Source: Silene noctiflora (taxonomy: Eukaryota; Streptophyta; Magnoliopsida; Caryophyllales; Caryophyllaceae). From it: a stretch of 35,768 nucleotides of DNA. Numbering within the stretch: position 1 is the stretch's first letter; the number at the start of each line of letters is the position of its first letter. The stretch covers positions 377,270 to 413,037 of the forward strand of contig VHZZ01000016.1 of the NCBI GenBank assembly GCA_009801015.1. Direction: 5' to 3'. This document shows positions 7,801 to 18,305 of this stretch, one piece after another. The notes beneath the pieces are model-generated. The model was not told the DNA's origin and made no database searches. It saw only the letters and a list, made by a program, of their open reading frames with translations. A program made the position numbers and the translations under genes.

Positions 7801-10387
7801 ATTAGTATTTTCCAGGTTTTAATGGTCAATGATTATCGTTAATTGTACTGCAGATTGACTGTCTACAGGAAGACGGACGCATTTTATTTGTTGATGGCTC
7901 TTCTGTCATTGCTGATACCATCATTTACTGCACCGGGTATGTAACTCAACAATTTTTTGTTTTGGACGGTCACTTTTCGTCAGACATATGTGACTATTTT
8001 ATGATTTAATGTAACCACAATGGTATAGCTAATATTATCGTTTATGATAAGTTGTTTATCAATAATGGTCACATTTGGCTGTAAAATTGTTACAAAATCT
8101 CGTCTTATTACTTCAAACCAAAATGGCCCGTTTGAAGTAAGACCAACTGATATAAATCTACTAATTAAATCCACTCACGCAATTTTAAAATGGATCGGTA
8201 TCGTTTCATATGGGCATATTTGTTTTTTCCCTAGTGTATTCTATCTTTCTTTTATTCCTCTTGATATATACCCGTTTTAAATGAAAATTTGCCTTTTTAT
8301 ATATATTCATATTTCATAATGTCTTAAAATGTTAAATTCAAAGATTGAAATCAGTTTAAGCCATTATTTTTAGAATTGTGATTCTTCATTGGAGGAGACA
8401 TCAATCATTGTTTTCTCCATTTGTTAAAAGCAATTGAAAGTCAACAAGTCAAGAGTACAACAAGAGTTTAAATGTTTAATAATCCACATTGGAAGCATGC
8501 ACATTGCATTGCTAATTGTCTATCACAATTCACATGGCTTCACTTGATCCTGAATAACAAAAAAAAAAAATTATATTTAAGTGCCTCCATGAATCTCGCT
8601 CGGAGTTTGGATATACGCAGTCTTATTTTTATGCACAAATTCTCATTGAAGACGGACATTATCCGTTACAAGCTGAAGATGGTAGTGTCCCTCTCACAAT
8701 ATGCAAGCGACGCTATTCCTGGGGTGCTCCATTTCTCCCCCACTTGCCTTGCTGTGAGAGGGGCACTATCCGTCTTCAGCAGTGTCTGTCACAAGTAAGA
8801 CGTTTTGATAATCACAAATTCTCATTTATGACGGACAAAATCCGTCATTTTGAAGAGACGCGATGCAAAAGGGCAAGTGGGAGTGCAGGTGGAAATGGCA
8901 AGTTGATAAGTTTATGAAGGGGAGAGTAATGCATAAACGATTTGTATTATTAAGTTGTGTCTTAATATAAGTGGTACAAATTAAGGGTTTGCTAGACTAG
9001 AGTTTGTATTATTAAGTTGTGTCTTACCCTACCCCTAGTCTAGCAAACCCTAATGATAACCGGCTCTAATGGGCCTAATATCCTAATACCCTTCGCAATT
9101 GTAAAGGCAGTATATCGTACGAACTTTACGATTAGGATATTAGGCCCATTAGAGCAGCCGGTTATCATAATACAAGTGGGAGGGGTTGTAAAAGGTCTCT
9201 TTAAAGAGGCGGTCACCTGCCGCTTTGATGAATAATAGATCATGCCTAAAGGGACCCAACTCATGAGACACTTCTATAGTTCTATACTGCTATGGCACGA
9301 GGAATTGAGGATGCTAGTTGCCATTTATAGGTGTTGCATATACGGAATAATTCTCTACTAACTTTTTGTACCAACTTTTACCTCATTTAGAATGATGGGA
9401 CAACTTTTTGTTAGTTTCGAAATATATTCTACTTTTGTCATATCTATCTATTTTATTTGTTTTATATTTAAGATGTATATGTGCGTTTTAAATGAGAATT
9501 TGTGAAACTCATTAGCTTGAACTAGAAGCATCGGGTTCGAACTCTATAATGCTACTAAAAATAGCCTAAGAAAACATGATGATTGAGAATAACAAACCTT
9601 GTTTGCTGTAGGTACTCATATACATTCCCATTCCTTGACACTAAAGGAATGGTGACAGTGGATGATGACAGAGTTGGACCTTTGTATGAGCACACTTTCC
9701 CTCCATCCCTTGCTCCTTCTCTTTCATTTGTCGGCATTCCTCGAAAGGTAATCCATGAAGCCTAGAGTATAGCTTGAATAATGTCCTAAAGAGGCCTAAT
9801 TTAAACGCGGTTAATCACAATATTTTATACGAGAATTTAAACCAGTGGATTTGGCTTATGAATTTACAGCTCATAGGTTTCCCTTTCTTCGAGTCACAAG
9901 GGAAATGGGTCGCTCAGCTGCTTTCTGGCAAAAGAAAGCTTCCGTCATGGGAAGAAATGATGCAGTCTATTAAAGAGTTTTATCAGTCAAAGGATGTCTC
10001 TGGCATTCCGAAACATAACACACATGATCTTGCGAACTTTGAGGTAATTTGGCTTTGTTTCGTTTCTCCTATGTTGTTTTGTCGAGTCAATGCCAAATCA
10101 AATGTTTACAGTTATTAGAGGTTCGCTTTGGCAGTATTATTGTGAACTTGTCAGCTGAACGATGCTACAATGTCTATATTCTATGGCAGTACTGTGACAA
10201 GTATGGAGATAATGTAGGATTTCCGCACCTGGAAGAATGGAAGAAGGAGCTATGTTTATCAGCTCTTCAGAATGCAGAGGTTAATTTAGAGACTTTCCGT
10301 GATGTATATGACGACTTTGAACTGCTACAAGTAGCTCATCAGAGTCCCCATTTTACTCAACTCGGACCTGAAGCATTTGAAATATAG
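4870..10387 (+). CDS. Flavin-containing monooxygenase, FMO GS-OX-like, seven exons
   Basis: Exons: 4870-5449, 6156-6226, 6817-6975, 7854-7936, 9612-9747, 9870-10043 and 10190-10387. All junctions are GT-AG and join in frame to 466 aa, the usual length for this family. Family members add one oxygen from O2 to a soft nucleophile (S or N) using FAD and NADPH. Seen: FAD motif GAGPSG (15-20), NADPH motif GCSLSG (223-228), CTGYSYTFPFL (296-306), and the family-like C-terminus ending SPHFTQLGPEAFEI. Odd: the FMO-identifying motif FxGxxxHxxxY reads WKRRQIHSHVY (198-208), so F becomes W and the conserved Gly becomes Arg. A Gly run from GGT repeats (5342-5357) sits in a variable loop. A second ATG at 4882 could be the start (462 aa). 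In Brassicaceae this clade S-oxygenates methylthioalkyl glucosinolates; the substrate here is unknown. Confidence 0.9.
5543..5626. mobile_element. Degenerate Stowaway-like MITE in FMO intron 1
   Basis: TA followed by CTCCCTCTGTCTTGATCAATAGTT, with a hairpin partner AACTGTAAATTATTCCGGGGGAC ahead of TTA. The right end is poorly preserved, so the boundary is approximate. Confidence 0.4.
6004..6096. mobile_element. Stowaway MITE in FMO intron 1
   Basis: The ends CTCCCTCCGTTCC and GGAAAGAGGGAG form a hairpin. GTGATATATTTACACTTC pairs with GAAGTTTAAATATATCAT. TA dinucleotides flank both sides (6002-6003 and 6097-6098), the Tc1/mariner-type duplication. The element is 93 bp and lies 60 bases before the exon 2 acceptor. 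Confidence 0.8.
7026..7140 (-). mobile_element. Short tRNA-derived SINE with perfect 15-bp target duplication
   Basis: Lies in FMO intron 3. The direct repeat AGAATTTGTGTTGTT occurs exactly at 7011-7025 and 7141-7155. Read on the minus strand, the 115-bp insert starts with a tRNA-like head: an A-box-like GTTAACTCAAGTAGTAAAAG, then a B-box-like AAGGATTCGATTC. It ends in an A-rich tail (the T runs at 7026-7039). Box positions and the long duplication fit retroposition by LINE machinery. Confidence 0.75.
7172..7377 (+). mobile_element. tRNA-derived SINE, 206 bp, with 11-bp target duplication
   Basis: The flanks TATTCTTAATG (7161-7171) and TACTCTTAATG (7378-7388) match at 10 of 11 positions. The head has an A-box-like TCTAGTGGTTAAAACTTGG and a weak B-box-like GGGTGCAATTCTCA. 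The tail reads GCGGCGGGTTTCTCGTCACC and then ten A. The last 55 bases resemble those at 25597-25651 and 32367-32421, so a family shares this 3' end. It lies 16 bases downstream of the other SINE's right duplication. Confidence 0.75.
8673..8779. repeat. Foldback repeat (35-37-bp arms) in FMO intron 4
   Basis: The left arm 8673-8707 (CTGAAGATGGTAGTGTCCCT...) pairs with the right arm 8743-8779 (...GGGGCACTATCCGTCTTCAG) with a few mismatches. The loop is 35 bases. Related GAAGACGGAC and ATCCGT words just outside suggest a larger MITE spanning about 8640-8806. Confidence 0.6.
8941..9166. repeat. Compound palindrome: two inverted repeats plus a direct repeat
   Basis: TTTGTATTATTAAGTTGTGT plus CTTA is repeated exactly at 8941-8964 and 9003-9026. 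AGGGTTTGCTAGACTAG (8984-9000) is an exact inverted partner of 9035-9051. Next, 9055-9087 and 9131-9166 form a near-perfect inverted pair (33 against 36 bp) differing only by a GCT insertion, around a 43-bp loop. The close match suggests a recent foldback or nested MITE insertion. Confidence 0.75.
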
Positions 10388-12249
10388 AACACCAGACATT
10401 TCCTTCCTGTCAGCAAATCAAAATTAATGTTATCAGCAGTAGTTTATGCAGAACAGATTTTGTACCAGGGAAAAAAAAAGCTGGTTTCGGTTGTGGCTCC
10501 GCAAGTTCAGCAGGTTTTGTAGTATTGTTGTAGAAAGAACTGGCAAATAATAAGACTCTCTTAAGACCGTCTTAAGTGTGAAATGGATCCAAAGACATCT
10601 CCAGCACTGATTAATGTTCATTACTAACCAGTCATATGGGTTGCTTTAGATCCGTTTCACGCTTACAACCGTCTTAAATGAGAATTTGTACTCCGTACTA
10701 GTTAAAGTCATGTAGGGAAATCTTCAATCAAACTTTCCTGAGAAGTTTTTCCATTTTGATGAATGATTGTAAGTTATAACAAATTATTTACATGCTAGCT
10801 TACTTTCAGCACATGTTCCCTAGTTCACAACATCATATTGAAGCCTTAATAATGAATGCCACTGTCAGGAAAAAGACCTTGGGCCATGTTGCCAACATCA
10901 ACATTTTTACAAGGATCCTATGGAGCATACCAGCCAAATGTATCATTTGGGTGGGTCTGGATCGGTCTGTATCCGGGTTCCAAATCACAAACTCGTAAAG
11001 ACCTCTATGGCTCTATCCTCCATACAAAAACAATAGTTGAGCGGAAGTTGGATGTACATAGCCGCGTCATTTTCTTAACACAAAGAGACGGTTCTTATTA
11101 GCTCCACAGATTCGTCAATTGTTAGGCAAACACGTCTAATAAGATTAACCTCAAACACATCCATAATCCCTACAATAATCTGCTGCTCTGGTTCCAAGGC
11201 ACCACAGTCACCTTACTGAACTCAATCTTAACTTTCATCATGTCATTTTAAAACATCTTTGTGCTTAAAAGGGGTAAAAGCTGACTCGAGCTTGTCACCT
11301 GACACCTGATGATGACCCGACCAGACGATGAACCAACGTGAATCAGATCAACCCGAAACCAGATATTCACCAAACAAAATCCAAAACCGACATGGCCCAG
11401 ACCACTTTAACTCGACCTATAACCGACATGAGTTACCTGATTACCATCTATATTTGTGTTGCTGATTATGGGTACGATTTCATACATTTGCCTGTTTCCG
11501 GTTTCCCTGTTGAAAAAAATCTTAGGACAGTGAGTTGGCCATTCGGCCCCAGAACATTCAAGATTTTAGCTCAACTTGCTTCTTTGTGAAGCTTGAGTTT
11601 GCTTCTTTTAAAACCGAACGTGTAATATCGGCAAGGTATCTCAGTAAGATGGCTCATGAAAGCACAATGTTTTTATCACTGACCCAAATTAAGTAACCTC
11701 AATGTCAAACTTATAAAGTAGAACTTTTTATAAAGTGTAGGCTTGTCAATTCATCTTGGATGATGCCAAATGCTAATTCCTGAAATGCTTACCTACCAAA
11801 ACTTTTGCTGCAAGGAAAACCAACTTCATTAGAGGAATGTTTTACTCTTGCTCTTTCATTAAGCTTCCAATCCGAAGAAGGGAAAAAATTACAGTCAAAG
11901 GATCTTACATAGGCTTTGCTAAAAATCTATGGCCGTTCCACGCCATTTTGAGGAGAACCTAACCTTCTTGTGTTTCTGTAAAAAAATTGTGTACTAGGCC
12001 AATCATCATCTGAATAATTACGAGTTCCAACCAATAACTGCACATATCAGTCCTGAGACGGGGCTGTAATGTAAGCTCTATGTTATCTAGTTATCTACTG
12101 CATTATACTCTCCTAATTGTGTTTCCGCTCAAGGAATCTATCACACTGCAAACTTGAGCAGTAAGTCTTTGTTTGAGACACTCTCGCTCTGAGTTGTAAC
12201 TCACTAATTACTCATTAATTAATTAATTACATGAGTAATCAGGACCGTC
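10388..12249. other. Convergent spacer between the FMO and DUF863 genes
   Basis: Holds both 3' UTRs, which I cannot delimit, and the MITE at 10548-10690. Around 11280-11420 is a degenerate CCGAC-rich repeat like the one near 17770-18130. The open frame at 11338-11589 lies over that repeat and looks like chance. ATTAATTAATTAATTA lies near 12213-12228. Confidence 0.45.
10548..10690. mobile_element. MITE, TTTAAGACGG / GATCCGTTTCAC family
   Basis: The left end CTCTTAAGACCGTCTTAAGTGTGA...GGATCCAAAG pairs with the right end CTTTAGATCCGTTTCACGCTTACAACCGTCTTAAAT as an imperfect inverted repeat of about 31 bp. A second, more decayed copy at 15331-15430 keeps the same right end (TTGCTTTAGATCCGTTTCAC). 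Confidence 0.6.
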
Positions 12250-14717
12250 CTACAAAGAGACGGTCTCATAGAAGTATTTATGAAACTCAAGCCATCTTGA
12301 CGTAACATCTGCAGGACTCACTGGACTTCTGTTCCCTCTAGGCCGCCTGTTGTCCCTGCCCCAACTCATGACAAACTCTTCTGTCAATTCCAACACTTCA
12401 GTTGAAAATGTCGGTTCTTTCATAACTCGAGGTTTCCTTCCCATTCTACAGGCTCTTTTACTCCTTAAATGCCAAGGAGTACCTGCAGCTTCCATTAAAC
12501 CTTCTATTATCTGAATATCTTCAGTCACCTCAACCCTTGAAAGGGAAGCTAGAGCAGGTAGAACTTCTCTTTGAAAGTCTTTTCTCTTTGACCTTTTCAT
12601 TCTACCCTTCCGTGTCTGACTTGAAATTTCGACATGAAACCCGCACAAATATTCTTCGGGTTTTATTTCAGCCAGGTTCAAATTCATGGCCTCAAAATCA
12701 TCAATTTTGTTATCTAGCTCAGTGGAAACGGAATTAACTAATTCTGCAAACCATTCTAGATTCCAACTGTCGGAAATTCTGCAGTTCTGCCAGTCTTTGG
12801 TCTCTGAGAACACAAGGTTTTTACATGACATGGAAATAATGGCCTCGGCCGCAATCTGTGCATGTTCCCCCGGGATGTCAGACCAGTTCTCTTCGGAGTT
12901 TCCTCTAGGGGGAGGACCCTCCTCAACTTGTGGGCTAGAAGGTGCCTCCAAATCTATTCCAAGGGTATTTTCGTCATCCCTCGCACTTTCAGGGACTGGT
13001 TCGTCATCTGTGATGGGATCACATGGCAAATTAATATCAATCACTTTAAATCTTTTGTTTTTCCCCGCAGTTCCGCCAGCCAAAGAATCGAAAGATCTAA
13101 TTTCATTTTGCTTTGCATTATCAATAAGAGTTTTCCCAGTAAATGGGTCAGCCTCAGGAGCTTCGAAAAAAGGCGAGTTCAAATCAATTGAGCTTGAACC
13201 ATTCACATAATTCAAGTGAACTGAGGTTATGGATGACATGCAAGCAACTGACTCCAACTTTGGCTCAGAGCAGCTACCTGAGCTTGAACCAGCATCGAAC
13301 TTTTTTCCAACATATCCTTTACTTCTGTGGTTCAATTTAACCTTTTTCCTTGAGAAATCGCCATTGAAGGATGAGAGTGCTTGAACAACTAAAAGACCTT
13401 TCCCTAAGGTGCACAAAGGCTTTTTGTCAGACGAATTAATGTGCACCTCGGACTTAGTTTCAAGAAGTCCATGATTCTTTTCCAAATTTATGTTTGTTAG
13501 AGAATCGTCCAACTGAGTCTTAACTCTAGGAGCCACACAATCGACACCATCAGCTTCAACAATGAGCTTGGATAGTTCGCTTGGAGGAAAGCTGGCTGAA
13601 GTTAGACCTTCAGCATATCGCGCATCTCCTAAGGACTCCCAGTCATCACTGTCAATGTACACCTCACCCGGAAGCTCAAGGTCCAATAGCTTGCCACCTA
13701 TTTTCCTCCCCTTAGAAAAAGGAAACTCGTCCATATGGCCATTATTTTGCGAAGCAACAGGAATGACAGGTTTTGTAACTTTTATACAAGGGTTCTCTGG
13801 AAAAGAACTGGATAGTATTGTTGAAGAAGAATTTGAAGATTGGGCCACGAATTGCATGTGATTTAAATTAAATTTTTTGCTTTTTATTTCAGTCATCAAT
13901 TCCCTTTGTCTTCTGTAAAGTCTATGCAGTTCTTGAACCTGGCGGCAAAACATAGACACAGTCATTCAATTGCTCATTCACACTCATCATCAGTTGAACT
14001 ACAACTCAATTACTCAAACATGTACGATAGTGTGTCCTGCTGCCAAGATAAAAATAGAAGGATATATGGCATTCAAATTAAAAATCTCTTGGATTTCAAA
14101 GCATGTTTCATGCAGCAATGCTACTAACATTTCTTGCAACCACTTACGCTAGTGCTTTGAAGGCACCCATCTACGACAAGATATGGGTCCGGGTGTAATT
14201 AACCTTACCCATGTGCTTAAATCATGAAGGGGTTATTTTGGAATCTATAATGGAAGTTCACCGAGAATTGTATCAACCAACTGCTACTTAACCTCCTAAG
14301 AATGACATTATTGGTGATCCGTCAGGTAGCAGAAAGAGAACGCAGAGCAATGTTAAGGGCTTGCACATATCACATAATTGGTTTCCAAACTACGAGCGAG
14401 GATTGCATATGATCAATATGATGGGAAGGCAAACATTTAAGTTTGACTAGATTGCAGCACAGCATCAACAAACTTAAGGGTTTGAAGCAAGATGTTACCT
14501 GATCCTTAAATGTAGCTTCCTGCATGACCATTGTCTGACGTACCAACTCCTTATAACTGAAATTAGCTCGTGGGACTGGCAAAGTCGAGACATAATTGTT
14601 GCAATGCTCACTTCGAAAAATTCCATTGCCATTATTAATAGGCTTAGAGCCACCACTTATGTCCATATTAAGATCATAATGTGAATGATAAACTGGCAAG
14701 TAGCTGTGGCACTGCAT
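12250..14717 (-). CDS. DUF863 family plant protein
   Basis: Coding exons on the minus strand are 14717-14499 and 13938-12250, joined in phase 0 with GT-AG borders, giving 635 aa. The N-terminus (MQCHSYLPVYHSHYDLNMD), then KELVRQTMVMQEATFKDQ running across the junction into VQELHRLYRRQRELM (74-88), is the hallmark of DUF863 (Pfam PF05904). The region is likely a short coiled coil. Other conserved-looking patches: LLDLELPGEVYIDSDDW near 157 and VIDINLPCDP near 372; the second resembles EAR-like repression motifs, which is only suggestive. A basic KRSKRKDFQREVLP stretch follows near 520. Arabidopsis relatives exist, but the molecular role is unknown to me. The start is the first ATG after a 5'UTR splice acceptor at 14725-14726. 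The last codons overlap a repeat-like palindrome. Confidence 0.88.
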
Positions 14718-15330
14718 AGCTTCCCTGTACATAACATTGAACACCCTCATTAGCAAAACAGATTTATCGAGCTCTCGGAGTACAGTCAAGTACATGTATG
14801 TTAGGATTAAGCAATAGATGTATATGTAAATCTATCTACACTAAAAAAAAAATAGCAGAACTAAAATTCAAAGCTTCTAAGGTTGAAATGTTGATTGAAA
14901 TATTTTAAAGGGTGAATTTGTAAGGCAAGGTTGAAGTAGTCGGAAAAAAGATTGAAAATTTTAACGAGAACTTTCTATTTATAATTGCTTTTGGTAGCAT
15001 CGGCCAGTGCTAGCCCGTCTCACCCGTGTCATCGGTCACCCACCAAAACCCTCGAAAATGGAAGAAGTTGTTTACCGAGTCCAAGGTAAGTGTGAACTAC
15101 CGACTACAGAGTACTTTGGATTTCCATTTCCTTTGTTTAACATGACGACATTTGGCAATTTTAGCCATTTATTTAAACTATAAAATCACGGAATCACTCG
15201 AACTTCCTAGGTATTAAATTCCTATGGCGAACCAAACAACGCATGTACATCTGTTGACAGCTGAATTTCCTATGTTGGAAACACAAGTGTGTAGCCAGCA
15301 TTCCTACATTACGACCTATAATAATAGCAA

Positions 15331-15430
15331 GTCTCTCTTAAAAGTAGTTAAAACTTAAAACCGTCTACCGGGTATATGAGTTGCTTTAGATCCGTTTCAC
15401 ATTCATACCCGTCTTAAATAAAAAATTGTA
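15331..15430. repeat. Decayed MITE copy related to 10548-10690
   Basis: GAGTTGCTTTAGATCCGTTTCACATTCATACCCGTCTTAAAT closely parallels the right end of the element at 10548-10690. The left end (TCTCTCTTAAAA...AAAACCGTCT) is weaker. Confidence 0.5.
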
Positions 15431-15528
15431 GGATAATAAAGCATGTTTGTTTCATTGATAACATATACACAAATTGATACCAAAATACAAACAGAATTGA
15501 TGACAACAGAATTCATAAATAAAAATCA

Positions 15529-15572
15529 TCACAAATTCTCATTTGTGACGACTCCGTCACAAGCTTGTAACC
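15529..15572. repeat. TTTGTGACGG-family MITE fragment
   Basis: ACAAATTCTCATTTGTGACG then CCGTCACAAGCTTGTAAC matches the start of the copies at 4424-4594 and 23783-23969. It lies in the DUF863 5'UTR intron. Confidence 0.5.
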
Positions 15573-16404
15573 TCCCACAAGGAGCAAGTGGGAGAACAAG
15601 TCGTAATAAATTAAAATAAATTAGCAACCGAAAAAGTCAAAGAATTTACTGCGGAGTACAAATCTGAATTCACTAGATTTAGAGAAAATCATGACTCAGA
15701 AATACTGTAGTACGGAGTATTAAGTAAGAATTATATTTGTAGGTGAAAGATTGTTAATTTTAAGAAAATCAAAATTGACACCAAGAAAGGCAAGTTACAG
15801 AATTTGACGGGATATCCGTCTCAAACTTTAAACGAGTCAGATTGAATACTCCCTAGAGATAAGAGTATAATGGCTTACCAAAAATTTTTTATCCAAGTAC
15901 TATTTAACCCGTTTTAATTTTAAGATGGATATGAGGACAATACCAACCGAAAATTTTCATAGTTTGACCACATTTCGACAAATCTTAGTCCGTATTTTTA
16001 CTAAAAAAAAATTAGATATGATAAGAAAAAAGCAAAAAGAACAAACCAAATAAAATCTGCATTGAAAAATGTGATTTTGATTGAAACCCAGTTTTGCAGA
16101 TTGATAAATGAGAAAAACCCATAATTTACAACACAAATTCTCCGTGTTAAGCTTAAGACGAGTAAAGAATCACTAAAAACAGCAAAACTAAGAATCCATA
16201 TATGCATAAAACAGTAAAATTCAGCAACTTTTACCTGAAAAACCACAGTAAGTATAATCCTATCTGGGAGCAATGATATGCTTTCGGGTCTTCTCCGATC
16301 TTCTCCTCTCACAAACCGATAAAATAATATTAATTGATTAGAGTTTAAAAGGGTAAAATTTGTGGCATTGAATCTGTTAGGCTACTCATGAAGCCATGAA
16401 TGAA

Positions 16405-16418
16405 AGATATATATATAG
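16405..16418 (-). promoter_or_regulatory. TATA-like box of the DUF863 gene
   Basis: A TATATATATAT run with an adjacent CTCTCTCT tract (minus strand) lies just upstream of the inferred 5'UTR exon. The position suits a core promoter, but the transcription start is unknown. Confidence 0.4.
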
Positions 16419-18305
16419 AGAGAGAAAGAAAGATGGTTGGAGAATGGAATGAAAAACAATTGGAATGGAGTAAATGAAAGGACATACACACCAAAAATGT
16501 TAAATATGAATGTTTGTTTTTTCTATTGCAATCATCTCTCTTAAGACGGATATATCCGTTTTGATATTAAAACGGTTAAATAGCGAGTATCTTCTTATCA
16601 ATAAGTCTTTTTTTGGCTAATATTTGGACATTTTGCTTTTATCTCATCTTTTTTACCCGTATTTGACATTTTGGCGTGTTTTGAGTTGATCTCCCTTAAG
16701 ACGATATTTCGGTAATCTCGTGATAAACAACAATTAGTCTTTTTTATGGGAATCACATTTGTTCGCAGTGGTGGTCGGAAATTTCGAAACTTTTAGTCAA
16801 AATTTTCCAACTTTTTTCGAGTTTTTCTTAAATCATTACCCGATCGTTCAAGTTGAGATTTTTCAACTCAATAGATTCAATTCTTGGCTCCGCCGGTGGT
16901 TGTTGGGTTGTCTTTGGGATTTTTGTGAGAGTTGTGTAAGTAGGGATAAAGAAATGATGGGTTGGTTTAGCTGAAAAATGTGTGAGATAAAGACTTTAAA
17001 GAAAGAGATAGAGAGATGGAAAGTCTTAGATTCTCTGCTCTCCTATTTATTATACTTTTGTTGCTTTCTGGCTTTCTGCTTGCAGAATTATCAACGATTC
17101 TTCTTTTTTTCAAGTTTTTTATTCATGAAAATACATTCTGGAATAATTAGTTATTTAACAAAAAATGATAAAAGAATAAATTGTTTTAAAAATAATGCTC
17201 AACAAAAAAAAATAGCAAAGGGGGGTTTATTCAAACTTATTTATCAAATTATGGTCTATGTAGATTGATGTGAATGGTGTGGACCCTTTTATTTATCTTA
17301 AATAACTGATTAGTGTTCGATTTCTGACTTGCGAATAAAAAAACTAATGAGAAGTGATAAGCATAACATACCTGATAAACATGGTTTACAATCTACTCGT
17401 ATCATATATGTATTGAATATAAACCTTTCAAAGAAAGTACCGACTATAGGTTACCATGTTATCTTACAGAAAAATAAGAAGCCTTAATTGTTCCAAGATC
17501 GATTACAAAACCGATAAAAGAAAATACACAAAGCAAAATAGTCGGTCTTGGATTAAAGAGAACTCAAAATTTTCGACCCGACCAAGTCTTAGACAAAATA
17601 CATGGAAAAATACAACTTTCAAGTGTACAATTATTAAATTAAAATTATTAAATTAAAATTTCAATAAAAATCAAATAAAAAACTTGATCAACCACGCCAA
17701 ATAAATTGATCCAATAGTTTTACGACACGAACCTAAATTTACTCTGTCTTAGTAAAAGGCAGATCTGGCAAAATTATGTCGGTACGAATACCCGACGACA
17801 CAACACCTGAACGGCTGAACTTGTCAACCTCAATTGACCAAAAAAAATATTACTGACCCGAATGTTTATCGTTACACATTGTCCATTATCCCTAAATATT
17901 TGGGAATAGCTTAATCGAAAGTGATCCAAAAAAATATGACCCAATATAAACGTTTGTAATATTTCATGTCGGATATGAAAATAACCCAACCGACATGAAA
18001 TAAAACAAACCCAAAAAGCCCAGCCCAATATACCCTGATTTTTTTTTTTTTTTTGGTTAAATATACCCTGAATTTTCGCAAACCCGAATGTAACTCGCTC
18101 CAATTGAGGCGACCCGATCCAATTAAACAAAAACAGGGATAAAGATCTACCAGTTTGGCGTTAGAATTTGGGCCTAGAAAAAAAGGAGGCATGTTGACAG
18201 TTGAGGTGCAACACATTAACACCTCATAGGTTCCATTCCATCGCTTGGGCTTTGCTCCATTAATCTACAAACAAAGCTTCATCATTTTCCAGAACACCCA
18301 AAAAA
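16419..18305. other. Divergent intergenic region, DUF863 to HNH gene
   Basis: Contains a TTTAAGACGG-type MITE fragment at 16540-16585 (TCTTAAGACGGATATATCCG and ACGGTTAAATAG) and AT-rich sequence. About 17770-18130 is a degenerate ACCCGA-rich repeat related to that near 11280. Open frames at 16759-16974 and 16978-17268 show no family resemblance. The HNH promoter should lie near 18130-18300, but no clear TATA box stands out. Confidence 0.45.

Larger units (their letters stand above)
7937..9611 (+). other. FMO intron 4, long and filled with palindromic repeats
   Basis: This 1.7-kb intron separates the exon ending in ACC-GG from the exon that completes the TGY motif. It contains the hairpin at 8673-8779, a TTTGTGACGG-family fragment at 8812-8850 and the compound palindrome at 8941-9166. 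A possible tRNA-like B box GGGTTCGAACTC lies near 9535. No conserved coding sequence is seen. Confidence 0.6.
14725..16234 (-). other. 5'UTR intron of the DUF863 gene
   Basis: On the minus strand the donor CAG|GTAAAAG is at 16235/16234 and the acceptor TGTACAG|GGAAGC is at 14725/14724. The upstream exon (about 16235-16390) has no ATG in frame with the protein, so it is non-coding leader. The intron carries the decayed MITE at 15331-15430 and the TTTGTGACGG-family fragment at 15529-15572. Confidence 0.6.

Noticed and set aside
9508..9560. tRNA-like GGGTTCGAACTC stretch in FMO intron 4
   Set aside because: B-box-like word only; no convincing A box, tail or target duplication.
10112..10189. Alternative acceptor TTTACAG at 10111 for the last FMO exon
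   Set aside because: It opens with TTATTAG, which does not continue the conserved protein, whereas the acceptor at 10188-10189 gives the conserved YCDKYGD.
11338..11589. 83-codon open frame near a CCGAC-rich repeat
   Set aside because: It falls in degenerate repeat sequence, with no conserved residues.
16235..16312. N-terminal extension of the DUF863 protein from the upstream exon
   Set aside because: The upstream exon is in frame across the junction but contains no ATG in that frame, so translation should start at 14717.
16759..17268. Two consecutive open frames upstream of the DUF863 gene
   Set aside because: Low-complexity hydrophobic translations without family resemblance or splice logic.
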